64,000 nucleotides of DNA from Eupeodes corollae (taxonomy: Eukaryota > Arthropoda > Insecta > Diptera > Syrphidae): NCBI RefSeq assembly GCF_945859685.1, contig NC_079147.1:128520238-128584237 (forward strand). The letters run 5' to 3'. The position numbers were made by a program, and so were the translations under genes. Within the stretch, counting starts at the first letter, position 1, and each line of letters opens with the position of its first letter. The notes under the pieces were generated by a model. The model ran no database searches and was not told where the DNA came from. It saw only the letters and a program-made list of their open reading frames with translations. Shown piece after piece: positions 37,701-45,844 of this stretch.

Positions 37701-40700
37701 GAAGACATTAAGATGAGTGTATGTAGCGACGACGTTGCTGGAGGATTGCGGGTGGTTTGTGTATTTTTGTCACACTTTTAAAGTAATTTAAAGTTAATTC
37801 ACAATTGTTTCGAGAAGAAACCAAGATTCTTTTAATGGAGCAAAACAAACAACAACCAACCGTAGCACAGCAGAGAGCAACATAAAATAATGTATTTTAT
37901 TGAAGATTATATCAATTAGTTGGTGACTTCGCATACAATTTTTGTCCATTCTTCTTTAAACGCCTGCTTGAGTTCAGATGAATTGGCAGTGGCGTCTTGT
38001 TTTACCATGGGAATATTCAAAGCCCAATTACCATTGTACAATAAATTCACTGTCCCAGTTTTAAGTTAAAATATTATTCGTTACAAAAAAAAAGTGTCAA
38101 CACATGTTTTCCTATGGAAATATCCTAAAGACATAGGAAAATGAATGCACTGATATATAGTTTTAAGTTACAATATAAGTCGTTTGGCTCACATTAGATG
38201 TGAATTCAAAGGCTATGGTCGAAAGAAAGCATGCCCGATGAATACAATCTCAGTATTGTTTACCCGATTCTATAAAAAGGATACCCTCTAAACTGCACAA
38301 ACTATAGAGGCATGAGTATTCTCTGACGTAGTATGTGAACTTCTAAAGCCCATCGTCAACAACCTGGTAACAGGGGGTTTTTTAGACCAGGAAATTCTAC
38401 AGTCGATCAAATATTCACATTAAAGCAGATTCTGGAAAAACCCAAGAAAGTTTGGAAACAACTTAACAGAACATTTCGATGTCAATAAGATTTCTTTAGC
38501 ATCGTACTTGAAAGAATGGTGCAGAGCTTCACGTCAACACTAGAGGCACTACTTTTCAAAAGTCTGTCCAATTACTTACATATGCTAATGACATTGACAT
38601 AATCGAAAGAACTCAGCGTGATGTTAATAGGTCTTTTGTAAGTACTGAGGCAGAGGTGGAAAAAAGGATTTAACGGTTGGCTTTTTTGGTCGCTGTAGTT
38701 TTTGCAATGAAACAATAAAGTTACATGAACGTTCCCAACGTTTCGGCAGGGATTGGTGCCTTCTTCAGGGGAACTTTCTTAACACAAACAAATTATACAA
38801 ATAATCTTAGTTAGATCAATGGAATACAAATACAATTAAGTTTACTCACTCAAGAAAAATAGGAAAAAAAATAAAATTTTATATTAATTGTATTAATTAA
38901 TAACAATTCAAAATAAAATGAAATTAAGTCTAAATTTAATAAAGCACAAATTACATTTTAGAAGAAAGAAGAGAGCAATATACAGCAGAGATGTTTTGTG
39001 TGTCTTGTTTTCGGTTCATGTTGTTTTTGTTATTGAGAATATGTAATGTTTCTAACGTGTATCGTTTCGGAACTTGTTTCTCTGTCTGTAGAACTTCCAC
39101 GCCTTCAAAGTTTGGAGAATTACCGCTTTCAGTGCTGTGACTGGCCAGGGCTGTCTTCTCAGATTTTTTTAGATTTATGTCGGACTTATGATTCGAGATG
39201 CGTTGTCTAAGAAGTTGTTTTCTGGTCCCAATATACCACAGGTTGCACGGTTCATTTGATTTACCATTGCAGTTAATTTTGTAGATCACATCTGTTTGTT
39301 CGTCTTTGTCAGGTTTGGTCTTATGTTTAGTAAAACATTGGTCAAGTGTTTTGTTTGATTTGAAAGCAAGGCGAACCTCTGCCAATTTTTTGGAAATGGA
39401 TTTTTTGAAGTTGACGGATAAATTTGGGAGGTAAACCTAGGTTTTGTGGTGCGTTCTAACGAGTTCATCAATATTTTCTCGTGGAATTTGCATTTTGTGT
39501 TTTCAAAGTAGACTTCGAATTATGGTAGAAGGATAACTATTATCACTTAAGATTATGATGACTTTTTTCTCGTTGACGACGTGAAATCGTACATAACTTA
39601 ATTTGATAATTTTATTTACGAGGTTGGACGCAGTATTGATGATATTATGCCATGCTTAGTTTGATCGCAAATTAACTAGTCTTCCAGATGCTGTTGGTTT
39701 TTTATACCAGTCGAAAAGCAAACGATTTTCTTCACGGTAGATTTTTATATATAAGAACGATATTGTTTTGTTTAACTCATTTTCAATAGTGAATTTAATT
39801 TTTGGGTCGAATCCGTTCAGAATTTTTAGTACTTTGTCAATGTTTCTTTTTTATCCATTATTGCAAATATGTCGTCAATATATTTTGCTATGAACGCCGG
39901 TTTTTCTTCAATGTTATTTAAACATTCATCTAAAACGTGGTATAAAACCAGATCTGCATTAGTCGGAGATAGTGGGTTGTAGATAGTGTCTTTGTATTTA
40001 AGAAAATTGTTTTCTTTAAGACAAGTCTAGAATCTCAACAAATTTTGTGTGATCTTTGTGCTTTTATTTATCATATTCCATTTCTTTTTGGCAATGGTGA
40101 TAGCCATAGACAAGTCCAGAATCTCAATAAATTTTGTGTGATCTTTGTGCTTTTATTTATCATATTCCATTTCTTTTTGGCAATGGTGATAGCCAGTTAA
40201 ACGGGGATGTTAGTGAACAATGAAACTGCATCAAACAAAACTAAAACATCATTTGGACTTAGTTCTACATTTTTTGCTTTTTCACTAAATTCAAACGAAT
40301 TATTTATAGAGTATCTTGATTTTGTAAATTTGTTTTTTTTTTGGATCGATGATAAAAAAAATATTTTTTAATTGTTTAATTTAATGTTTTTGGAAACACT
40401 ACTTTTTGCACACTTTATCTACTTCAAATTGTATAGAAAAAAAATTACATTTAATTCAATTAAATAACAAAAGGGAGATTAGTTGTGACTTGCTTTACTG
40501 GAAATGAAAATTGCTTACTTTAACTTTATTTATAAAATCCAAAGAAAAACATGACTTTGTAGATACAAAAACAAAACAAAAGGTAGTTTAAAAATGTTCA
40601 TCTTCTTCTATAGATCAACGCCTCGGTGGTATATTTTTAAATCAGCAATAGGTAACTTACTATTTCATTGTCGCTTCGATAGCTTTTTTCGAAAAAAGAG

Positions 40701-43700
40701 TCTCCTTAGCTCTTTTAATATTGGACATACACCGATGAAGTGGATAGTGTTTTCGTTCTCTCCCATATTGCATAAGGAGCAAATATTAACCAAATCGTTT
40801 CAGTGTGGCATACAATTTAGGTTGAGAAGTTCACTTCTTACTTTAAAAATAGTTTCAACACTTTTTCTTGAAAAATTGAGCCTAAAGTAATTATATTCAT
40901 TTAGAATATAGTTAAGTTTCGAATAAATGTCACTTTCCGTAGATGTTCTCGAATTTTCTATGAATGTGTTCCTTTCATTTTTATCGATCGATTGGATAAC
41001 CTCGTACAGTGCTTTTTTCATCTGGAGACCAGTGTATCCATTCCGTTCTAGAATAATACCACAATTTGCAGCAAGATCAATCCAATCCTTGTCGAATCTA
41101 GTTTTTGACGCATGACACTTCTCAACATAATATTTGGCAATCGGTTTCGATCCATATTAATCACCTGTATCAAATAGTCTGCGCTCAGCTTCAATGTTGA
41201 TTCAAAGAGTGTCGAAAGCCCTGTTTCCAAATTATACATATACTTAGGCGTACTTAGAAGGAGGAGAAATACTTTTCTAAGAAAGAATCGAATCAAATTT
41301 TCCCCTAGATTTGTGCTCCATAAAACAGAACTGCTTTTACAGTTGCGTTAAAAACTTCATATTTGGCGTTTGTTGATATGTTGTTATTATTGAAAACATC
41401 CTTCCAGGTCGAGCGAATAGCCGTTCTAGCAGCATCAGCCTTGGCTTTGAGGTGTTTATCCATATTCAAATTAAACGTGAGAGCCATTCCAGATAAACAT
41501 AATCCCTGACTACTCCCAATTCTACTCCATATTTCCAGGTTTCTCCTTTTGCGGTCCAACCTGCACCATTTGGAATACCATTATATTAGATTTTGCATAT
41601 ACCCTATTAATCATAAGCTGCAGTACCTAAGATGTTGAAGAGTTTTAGAGCTATTTTTTTAAATCCTGTAACACAATTTTAAATAACGCATTTGTTTACA
41701 GGTACGATTGAATTATGCTCAGTTATTTTTATCGATAAGGATTAAGAATTTATTAATTTAACGATAAAACTATTTTGGAATATGTTAGTATAAAGGTAGA
41801 CAGAGAGACTCAATAGTACTACAAATGGTGGATATTGAAGGAACCCGCGCCTATCATCAGTTCATTTCTGTGGGTCCATTCTGTTAAAGAGACTACTGAC
41901 ATCATAAATACCACAGTCAATAATATTAAAATTCAAATAGCAGATATTAAACCAATAATATATAAACTTAACGATAAAACAACTATAATCACGAGTTCTT
42001 TTCAACTATGAGAGACGGAAAAGATCTTTTTACAAGTCAGATTCAACCGCTCGAATAACTGAAGTCAATTCAGAAGTTATAATGAGGCTCAAGGTAATAC
42101 TGAACGTTTTGAATTGCAAACCAAAAAACCCAAGTGAACATACAAATTACGTGTTTTTTGTGGCAAATTCGTGTTTATAGGCTGTTACTTTTATATGGTA
42201 TACACAACAATAAAGTTTTTAGCTAGACCTTGTAGATCATGATATAACTAGAAAATAACTTGTGCAACAAAAATATGTAAAATGTCAAAAATATCGAATA
42301 TCGACACTGCACTTAAACACGTAAATTTCAATTTACATATTTTTATGTCATTTTAATTGTTTGCTTATATTTTTTGAAATGATTTTGAAGTTTGTCACAA
42401 CTGACGTTCTAAAGTTAACTTAGACAGAAATAAAATTTCTAATAATAATAATGCTCATTTATTAACTTAGGTTAAAATGAAATTCCTTCCAAATTTGTAT
42501 ATTGTTGAAACGACAAGAAGTTTTTCCTATAACATGTACATATGTACAAGTACATATACACCAAATAAACGTAAAAATAAAAGGTGAAATCATAATTTTC
42601 ACGTTGTTCAGTTAACATTTCATTCCTTTCAGTTTTTAATTATTTTAAAATATTGGCTGTCATCTGAATTTAAATGTTAACGTAAACTAAAATAACATTT
42701 TGATTTTCATAACTAAAATTAAAATTCATTGTTTGTAAAAAATTCAGAATTAAAACTTCTGATAATAATGACTGTAAATGGAACAAGCAGTTAAAACGTA
42801 ATATTCTGTAAATTTAAGTAAAATTTAAATTTTTACAAAAACCTACATTCAAACTAACTTGAGTAATTATTAAATTATTTTTATTTTCCCATAGGAAGTT
42901 GTTGTAATGGGTGACATTTATCGAATTGAAAATTTAGATATTCATCAATTTTTTTATAAAAACTCAAGTCAGTTTTTTTAAATATACAAATTAAAACACA
43001 CAAAAGTAAGTAAGTGAAAAAAAAAAAACAGTAAAAAACTGATAAAAAATTGTTTTCGACTTTAGTATAAGGATAAGGAAGGAAGATATTGACTTCAAAT
43101 TATTTATGGCACACAAAATATTGTTTTGAATATTTTGTTAAAGTGTTAAGCACAATAAATCGACAGACAGCATAGAAAGTTATCACTGTGGGTCGCATTC
43201 CACGTAGATTCCAAATTATTTTAGCCTTCCACCAGCAGGCGTCATGCCATTAATTTCTCTTCATGATGGTACTATTCAAATATATATAAAAAAATGACCA
43301 AACACAACCAATTGTTGATGTTATAGATCCTTAAGAAATTGTTAAAACGATCGAAGGGTTCGAAGTTAACTTACACACATTGAAATTAAACCAAAATAGA
43401 AATTATAAACACCAAGTCAAAAGTGAAAGCTCTAGTTTCAAACTTTAGAAAAAAGAAAATGCTATAGCAACAGGTCAGAAATGGTTATTTGTAACAATGG
43501 ATGATTAAGATAGACAGGATATTGTCGAATATTTAAAGATAATTGACATCAACAATAAGAATGTAATATAAAATTTCAACAAATAAAATCTAATCAAAAA
43601 ATAATGGAAGACGTCAAAAATTTCAATGAAGTCATAAAAGAAGAAAATTCACAACAAATTCTTACAACAACGTTGATGATATCCAATCAAATTTATCTTT

Positions 43701-45844
43701 TTAAAACAGACCAACTTTCGAAACTTAATAAGTTAGAAGATAAATAGATAATAGCAAAACAAAGTATTTTACAACCAGACATACATACAGTGGAATAGAA
43801 ATTGTAGGTTCTAATTTTTTTTTTTTTTTTTTCAAAATAAACATAGATCTTTTAAATTACCAAAAAGTTATTTTCAAAGTCAATTGAACATGATAATGCC
43901 AATGCCCACTAATGATTTTAAAGAAATAGATATTTAAGCTAGCGAATTTAATATTTGTGTAACTGATGGTTTTAAAAATAAATAATAAAACTGAAATTTT
44001 AAACATGGAATACAATTTTTAGTTTGCAAGACTTAAAACAAAAAAAAGTAAATAATGGTTAATATGATAGAAATCTAGTTTTAAGTGGAAATTTTATGAT
44101 TAATATTATTAATTGTACAATAAACGTTAGAAATATTCCAATATATGCCTTAAATTTGGAATGTATACATACATTTGTATATGAATCAGACCAAATCATT
44201 GTAATAAAAGATAAATTAAACTTTGAAACCGTATTAAAAATGTATCAAATAGAAAAGTTAAAATTCAAGTATGTATTATGAAAATAATAATTATATCACA
44301 ATCTTAATTGTTAGTATAGTTATAGTCACAATAGACATTCTTAATTGAATTATACAAAAAAAAAAAGTACGATTTGATTTAAACCCGGATACTGTAGTGA
44401 GTCTGAAAGTGGTTGTGGAGTTTTATGCTAACCTTGTTTTCAATCTTAAGCCGTATGTTTGAAGTCATTGTTGTAATGGAATTTGGACAATCCTGAATTG
44501 TTTATCTTTGTAAAGCTCTTTTTATAATTTTCTTTGAATTTTAATACAAATTTGTTTGTCCGTGATGAATTTAATGAAAGCCAACTGATCCACATCTGCA
44601 GCAGTAATGCAGCCCCCTACAATAGCTTCTCCGACACCTTCTTGTGCTATAGGTGCCAGGTTATTTTCTTGCACAAGTGTATAGGGACATTACTTTGAAA
44701 AACATTCAATCTTCTCTTTACAGAAAAGACAACGTCATCCCAGAAACTCTTTGACTTGTTCATCACGTACTCTAATTATTGATTTTTTAAATTCACTTTC
44801 GAAATCATAGGCTTTCGTCTTGTAATCTCTTTACCGTTATGAGAACTTTTTCAAAAATTATTAATTCTTTCTTTAGCAGAAAATTGCGTTAATGTAATTT
44901 TTTGATTTGGTTTGACTTGTCGAACTTTTTTTTTCTTTCACGAGCATCTAAGATCCGAGGACGAACTGGCTTGAGTTCCGAATCTATTCATTGTTCTACT
45001 AATCTCTGCATTCAAATTGCTTTTCGATTGGATTTAGTGGTTTCTTTTATTAGGGTAATTTCCATGCATTTTTATTTTTAAACTATTTTTCTTATGAAAC
45101 TAATATTCCCGTTTTTGACAGAACTGTTAGTTTTCAGGGCATTTTAATACCCTTGATACTTTCATAATTGTCTGCGAAAAAATAAACCTGTAGTTTTGAG
45201 TTAATTATATTCAAATAGAAGTTGGCGAAATTAAATTGGTTGGCGCAACAGTCCGTTGTGAACCAGCGCCTAGTGACTTACAACTCGCAACCATTCCTGT
45301 GTGCGAGTACTGTTGTCAGGAATGGAAGGGACCTACAATTTTAGGCCAACTCCGAACGACTAATTTGAGGAAGCACTTCTTCATGACAAGAATTACTCTT
45401 GAAGGAATTGTCAATTCTTCGCAGAGGCAGTACCCGCGAAAAATATTTTTTAAATTAAGGTGGCACAGGCAGGGATTAAACCCAGACCTCTTGCATGACA
45501 GTCCAACGCACTAACCATCATGCCACGGGTACTACAGGCTCCCCGACGAAATGAAATGTATACGATAATATTTAAATATATACCACCGACTCGAAGGAAA
45601 AACAACATGTTTGTAAATACTTAAGAAGTACATAGGTTTAAAGTTTCAATACTTGGTGTGCCAGGTTCGGCACTGTGCATAATTTCGATGACCTGACAAA
45701 AATACTTACTGCCATCGAAGTATTGGACTTGGTAATGTACACAACCGATGGGTAAAATTGTTTTTTTTTACAAAATGCATTTCCCGTAACTATACTGGCT
45801 ACCGCAAATGTTATAGTTGACAGAAAAAAAGTAGATATCTGCAT
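16600..45844 (-). CDS. sip3: sip3 (HRD1/synoviolin) ER ubiquitin ligase, five exons, 3' end off window
   Basis: Exons 45844-45710, 30050-29994, 29512-29324, 17819-17440 and 16725-16600 join in frame (887 bp, 295 codons plus 2 bases). The product has the HRD1 N-terminal region: KKKQFYPSVVYITKSN, EFEHLLERFWYALTETCLAF, FRDDFNPRFVALFTVLLFLK, HWLAEERVDFMERSPVLG, VQLVFGFEYGILLT, LHAAEM and NMNTLYPNATPEELQ. It ends at CIIC, the first two RING cysteines. HRD1 is the multi-pass ER E3 ligase of ER-associated degradation, pairing with SEL1L/HRD3. The remaining RING and the proline-rich tail lie left of base 1, so this is partial (family about 600 residues). Introns are 15,659, 481, 11,504 and 714 bp, with the last over 16.5 kb. 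The visible exons show no lesion. Confidence 0.97.
16832..17435. other. sip3 intron 4, no additional gene
   Basis: Mostly non-coding. A short lysine/arginine-rich frame at 17050-16832 and a hydrophobic frame at 17077-17271 have no supporting features. Confidence 0.6.
17440..17819 (-). CDS. sip3: sip3 coding exon 4
   Basis: Begins MERSPVLGLVFHVRVLSLLV after a TTTGTTTGCAG acceptor and ends at RPMFFTI plus two bases of an Arg codon at a GTGAGT donor. Encodes several transmembrane helices. Confidence 0.97.
17820..18540. other. sip3 intron 3, unannotated part
   Basis: AT-rich intronic sequence with no coding or repeat signal I can support. Confidence 0.5.
18567..18985 (+). repeat. Possible solo LTR
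   Basis: Starts TGTCATGTCACC, and has a TATA-like TATAAATACGACTGG followed 25 bases on by TTCAGTCCAG (initiator-like) and an AATAAA 90 bases later. That order is LTR-like. No second copy or clear duplication was found, so this is tentative. Confidence 0.3.
19090..19680 (+). pseudogene. LINE-C ORF1 remnant
   Basis: Shifting plus-strand frames: RNAEKLKGTKISINED near 19370-19420, then KMKIFVRDGRLYLEDAVFTW at 19447-19600. These resemble the ORF1-type protein preceding ORF2 in this LINE group. It sits just upstream of the endonuclease domain. Confidence 0.5.
19950..22727 (+). mobile_element. LINE-C ORF2: endonuclease and reverse transcriptase, decayed
   Basis: An apurinic-type endonuclease begins near 19955 (IISYNVAALRNK), continues through EFIPAVQSNIFGRGSGGEL and reaches NLMLIGDFNERIG near 20370. 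The RT follows with VKQGCVLST and EYKYLGVLIASNLNLEKHL. The C-terminal frame 21908-22480 has AILFYGALWGYRS and TPNYKLHLETGIGPFF. A stem-loop (GAAAGGCCTTCGGCC) and AATAAAACTTACTAACTAACT tail end it at about 22727. Many stops and frameshifts; inactive. It lies in sip3 intron 3, opposite strand. A related copy is at 40600-41600. Confidence 0.8.
22890..23310 (-). pseudogene. Tc1-like transposase C-terminal remnant
   Basis: Minus-strand pieces resemble the C-terminal half of Tc1 transposases: VYTTTSGTQ, RPVIVWGAIT, PYSPDLN and then EEIIEAIKRSWSQTDSTL. The glutamate expected after SPDLNP is missing and internal sequence is deleted. No inverted repeats were found. Confidence 0.45.
23366..23752 (-). 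pseudogene. Unrecognised frame, possibly env-derived
   Basis: A 128-codon frame with several potential N-glycosylation sites (NET, NKT, NIT, NST) and segments such as TYIVQLKNETVLINNKTI. The style resembles the C-terminal ectodomain of errantivirus/BEL env proteins, but no membrane anchor or fusion peptide is seen. Identification is weak. It is isolated inside sip3 intron 3. Confidence 0.3.
24018..24053 (-). mobile_element. SINE tail fragment
   Basis: Only the last ~35 bases of the SINE (AGTACATTGAGAACTAGGGC with GGTGGCG on the plus strand) remain, next to the LINE-D 3' end. Confidence 0.7.
24054..24700 (-). mobile_element. LINE-D reverse transcriptase fragment
   Basis: Minus-strand RT: LIDFEKAFDSVNMEYRWLAL, IIKAIYNRSKYHVLHDGSGVR, then RQGCILSPILFLLVICDV and LKHLHYAYN (a mutated YADD). 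The C-terminal part MLWKIFRNNN and TGHEPVKYV follows at 24287-24051. This resembles a widespread LINE type of insects and other invertebrates, but I do not assign a clade. Catalytic residues are lost. Confidence 0.75.
24712..24851 (-). mobile_element. SINE copy with internal deletion
   Basis: The tail half and the extreme head (CTCTGGCATGACAGTCCAACGCAC on the plus strand, reported in part) are joined with the middle missing. Minus-strand sense. Confidence 0.8.
24853..25165 (-). repeat. LINE-B 5' UTR-like fragment
   Basis: Matches 52650-52870 and 48545-48660. Shared blocks include CGGACACTCTAAGTTAAAC and ACCTATAAACTACTTAAAAC. It has no attached ORF. Confidence 0.7.
25430..26490 (-). mobile_element. 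I-type LINE ORF2 fragment
   Basis: Minus-strand RT of I-factor style: the upstream linker (ISGPTEIGNYIAHCWPSYSN), then FRKGQ, a segment resembling ALDFEKVFDRIG, NGIPQGFPLS and a YADDVHIMCKSN-like catalytic region near 25530. The order and the F-DRIG-type motif fit the I clade. Stops and frameshifts are frequent. It lies in sip3 intron 3. Confidence 0.7.
26510..27325 (+). repeat. AT-rich interspersed repeat, copy 1 (pairs with 42530-43285)
   Basis: Two blocks match the second copy in the same order and orientation: a first block (about 26520-26900, TTTTCACGATGTTCACTTAACATTT-like, given here in part) and a second (about 27255-27325) around TTTTAGCCTCTTACCAGCAGG. Spacing differs between copies. 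The blocks could be parts of one LTR or leader sequence. Confidence 0.5.
27330..28430 (-). mobile_element. LINE-B fragments: 5' UTR, ORF1 end and endonuclease start
   Basis: The frame at 28031-27684 encodes the endonuclease start (NVISLIRVQRRAYLFQLLKD, SETKLNRKHKLTHNNYNIV) and matches 51200-50800 of the large LINE-B copy. Bases 28430-28217 resemble the end of ORF1. Bases 27590-27340 match the family 5' UTR and probably belong to another truncated copy joined to it. Confidence 0.7.
28610..29060 (-). mobile_element. LINE RT N-terminal fragment
   Basis: Minus-strand pieces SDGIIPDELQNVTYIIAPIL and EEIFTALY correspond to the start of a LINE RT domain (the target-priming fingers region). Neighbouring bases are broken by stops. 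Clade not assigned. Confidence 0.5.
29324..29512 (-). CDS. sip3: sip3 coding exon 3
   Basis: Sixty-three codons from IFLGTLRSTEFEH to WLAEERVDF, phase 0 at both ends, donor GTAAGT. Covers one conserved amphipathic and one transmembrane segment. Confidence 0.96.
29560..29640. repeat. AAT-type microsatellite in sip3 intron 2
   Basis: Imperfect AATAAT and ATAAATAGTAATA units; its translation into asparagine/serine is incidental. Confidence 0.8.
29994..30050 (-). CDS. sip3: sip3 coding exon 2 (57 bp)
   Basis: Nineteen codons, VIYVQFFVMVFVFGKLLRK, between a TTTAAACAG acceptor and a GTAAAT donor. Forms most of a transmembrane helix. Too short to detect by ORF length alone. Confidence 0.95.
30300..30507 (+). 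mobile_element. SINE copy lacking the tRNA head
   Basis: The body (TTCACGGGTAATGCTTATTG) and tail (AGGCCCTAGTTCGCAACG, then CTCCACCTTATTT) are present; the promoter head is missing. Confidence 0.85.
31113..32159 (+). mobile_element. Harbinger-like deletion derivative
   Basis: Terminal inverted repeats of about 35 bp begin AGCCGCGTTTTATTATCAC and end with the complement. A 3-bp duplication ATT flanks it (31110-31112, 32160-32162), confirmed because removing the element restores the LINE reading frame. Inside, an ATG at about 31273 followed by a possible short intron and an acidic segment (ESDESEESNNSILSLLNLID) resembles the start of a Harbinger transposase; the rest is deleted. A perfect 55-bp inverted repeat occupies 31482-31657. 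Confidence 0.75.
31482..31657. repeat. Perfect 55-bp inverted repeat with nested hairpin
   Basis: Arms 31482-31536 and 31603-31657 are exact complements; the 66-base centre contains a second small hairpin (GAACTCAG ... CTGAGTTC). It is an internal rearrangement of the Harbinger-like element. Confidence 0.95.
32482..34733 (-). pseudogene. Jockey-type ORF2: endonuclease plus reverse transcriptase
   Basis: The first frame (34733-34506) starts MIYYQNVNGIRTKINTIY and has TLTETWL. The main frame (34597-32720, 625 codons) has the endonuclease motif LLIVGDFNLPNLNW and DRHHPAL, then RT motifs GPNGVPSCVLKKC, TPIHKKGSKNEITNYRPIA, FTDFSKAFDKLCH and GVPQGSHLGPLLFFLYINDI. A third frame (32763-32482) holds the catalytic box VLIYADDIKIF. 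Two frameshifts (about 34550 and 32750) separate them. The enzyme would nick target DNA and reverse-transcribe the element RNA. Confidence 0.9.
34730..35128 (-). pseudogene. Jockey-type ORF1 C-terminal part
   Basis: Frame with RTLFLSKLAPSTNALDIKNF and KVEKMIHRNHSKYASLKI, resembling the RNA-recognition-like domain in the ORF1 protein of insect LINEs. The frame ends as ORF2 begins. The PHD-type zinc finger often found at the N-terminus of such proteins is not in this frame, though one occurs at 37708-36751. Confidence 0.6.
35190..35540 (+). repeat. Unclassified ~350-bp interspersed repeat, copy 2
   Basis: Inverted partner of 15750-16105. On the plus strand it has GTAGCTCAGCGGTTTCG (an excellent polymerase III box A) and GTTCTTCGACCC about 20 bases later (box B-like). 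It borders the 5' side of the Jockey-type LINE. Confidence 0.6.
35545..36745. other. No gene recognised
   Basis: AT-rich intronic stretch with a small palindrome-like CTAGACACTCTAGGCTA near 36249 and TATA-rich microsatellites near 36000 and 36480. It may be remnants of an LTR element, but nothing firm is seen. Confidence 0.4.
36751..37708 (-). pseudogene. PHD-finger protein frame, LINE ORF1-like, frameshifted
   Basis: Starts at an ATG at 37708 (MSSCTICHQTTDYLIDSIIC) and, with one frameshift near 37590, shows a PHD-type C4HC3-like array: CTIC, CHGNC, HMKC, then CDEC. A long S/T/N-rich low-complexity region follows, with a nuclear-signal-like basic patch (LKRKIDES, KKPAK), and a basic C-terminal segment (KKQHFHFTKRDQ). 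PHD fingers at the N-terminus are known in ORF1 proteins of some insect LINEs, which is my preferred reading; a host gene fragment cannot be excluded. Confidence 0.45.
36887..36956. repeat. 17-bp perfect hairpin inside the PHD frame
   Basis: Arms GTAAAGTGGAAATGTTG (36887-36903) and the complement (36940-36956) flank a 36-base loop. Confidence 0.95.
37710..38260. other. No gene recognised
   Basis: Intronic sequence; a GTTTTAAGTTA motif recurs at about 38060 and 38160. No coding support. Confidence 0.45.
38262..38677 (+). mobile_element. LINE-A fragment, second copy
   Basis: Same family as 5008-6112: CTAAAGCCCATCGTCAAC and CAATTACTTACATATGCTAA blocks are nearly identical. It retains RT segments such as STVDQIFTLKQILE that the first copy has lost, and ends abruptly where the Penelope element begins. 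Confidence 0.85.
38951..39471 (-). pseudogene. Penelope GIY-YIG endonuclease
   Basis: Two overlapping frames give the linker and the endonuclease. Cys residues before NLWYIG and the R-x5-H arrangement after it match the Penelope-type GIY-YIG domain. The GIY part is reduced to VIYKI, the YIG part is WYIGT. It would nick target DNA for target-primed reverse transcription. A frameshift near 39380 separates it from RT. Confidence 0.85.
40021..40198. repeat. 89-bp tandem duplication in Penelope RT
   Basis: Units 40021-40109 and 40110-40198 differ at only a few bases. Eighty-nine is not a multiple of three, so the duplication shifts the frame. Confidence 0.95.
40600..41620 (-). mobile_element. LINE-C-like fragment, C-terminal part
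   Basis: Minus-strand pieces resemble the LINE-C C-terminus: LTFNLNMDKHLKAKADAART, AVLFYGAQI, TPKYMYNLETGLSTLF, and a C-terminal zinc knuckle ICSLCNMGENENTIHFIGVC near 40790-40730. Frameshifts and stops are present. It is in sip3 intron 1. Confidence 0.75.
41625..42525. other. No gene recognised
   Basis: Short broken plus-strand pieces at about 41850-42170 hint at decayed retroelement coding, but nothing identifiable remains. Confidence 0.4.
42530..43285 (+). repeat. AT-rich interspersed repeat, copy 2
   Basis: Direct-orientation partner of 26510-27325, with the shared blocks near 42590-42870 and 43190-43285 (TTTTAGCCTTCCACCAGCAGG). Confidence 0.5.
43290..44300 (+). pseudogene. Errantivirus-like env remnant
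   Basis: Broken plus-strand frames: an asparagine/lysine-rich coiled-coil-like part (MEDVKNFNEVIKEENSQQ near 43600), and a final frame (44096-44281) with INIINCTINVRNI. The composition and order resemble the env of Gypsy errantiviruses. No pol or gag is attached, and stops are frequent. Confidence 0.45.
44380..45060 (-). pseudogene. Decayed coding sequence of unknown family
   Basis: Minus-strand reading gives coding-looking segments, for example APIAQEGVGEAIVGGCITAA and DVDQLAFIKFITDKQICIKI, preceded by a CLFCKEKI-type Cys pair. Stops and shifts interrupt them. It may be a transposase remnant, but I recognise no family motif. Confidence 0.35.
45232..45533 (-). mobile_element. SINE, near full-length
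   Basis: Minus-strand copy with head GTACCCGTGGCATGATGG, the full body, and tail GGACTGTTGCGCCAACC. It sits about 180 bp downstream of sip3 coding exon 1, inside intron 1. Confidence 0.9.
45710..45844 (-). CDS. sip3: sip3 coding exon 1
   Basis: Forty-five codons from ATG (ACTGACAATGC context) to a GTAAGT donor. Encodes a first hydrophobic segment then KKKQFYPSVVYITKSNTSMA. It ends in phase 0. Confidence 0.95.

Larger units (their letters stand above)
38680..40330 (-). mobile_element. Penelope-like element
   Basis: The minus strand encodes RT pieces (DVLVLFDAVSLFTNIPV near 40240) followed downstream by a GIY-YIG endonuclease at 39471-38951: VIYKINCN, CNLWYIGTRKQLLRQRISNHKSDI (here slightly degenerate). 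The RT plus GIY-YIG order defines Penelope-like elements. A terminal region at 38770-38730 carries CCTGAAGAAGGC and CCGAAACG, the usual Penelope end motif. The RT is frameshifted and carries an 89-bp tandem duplication. Confidence 0.88.
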
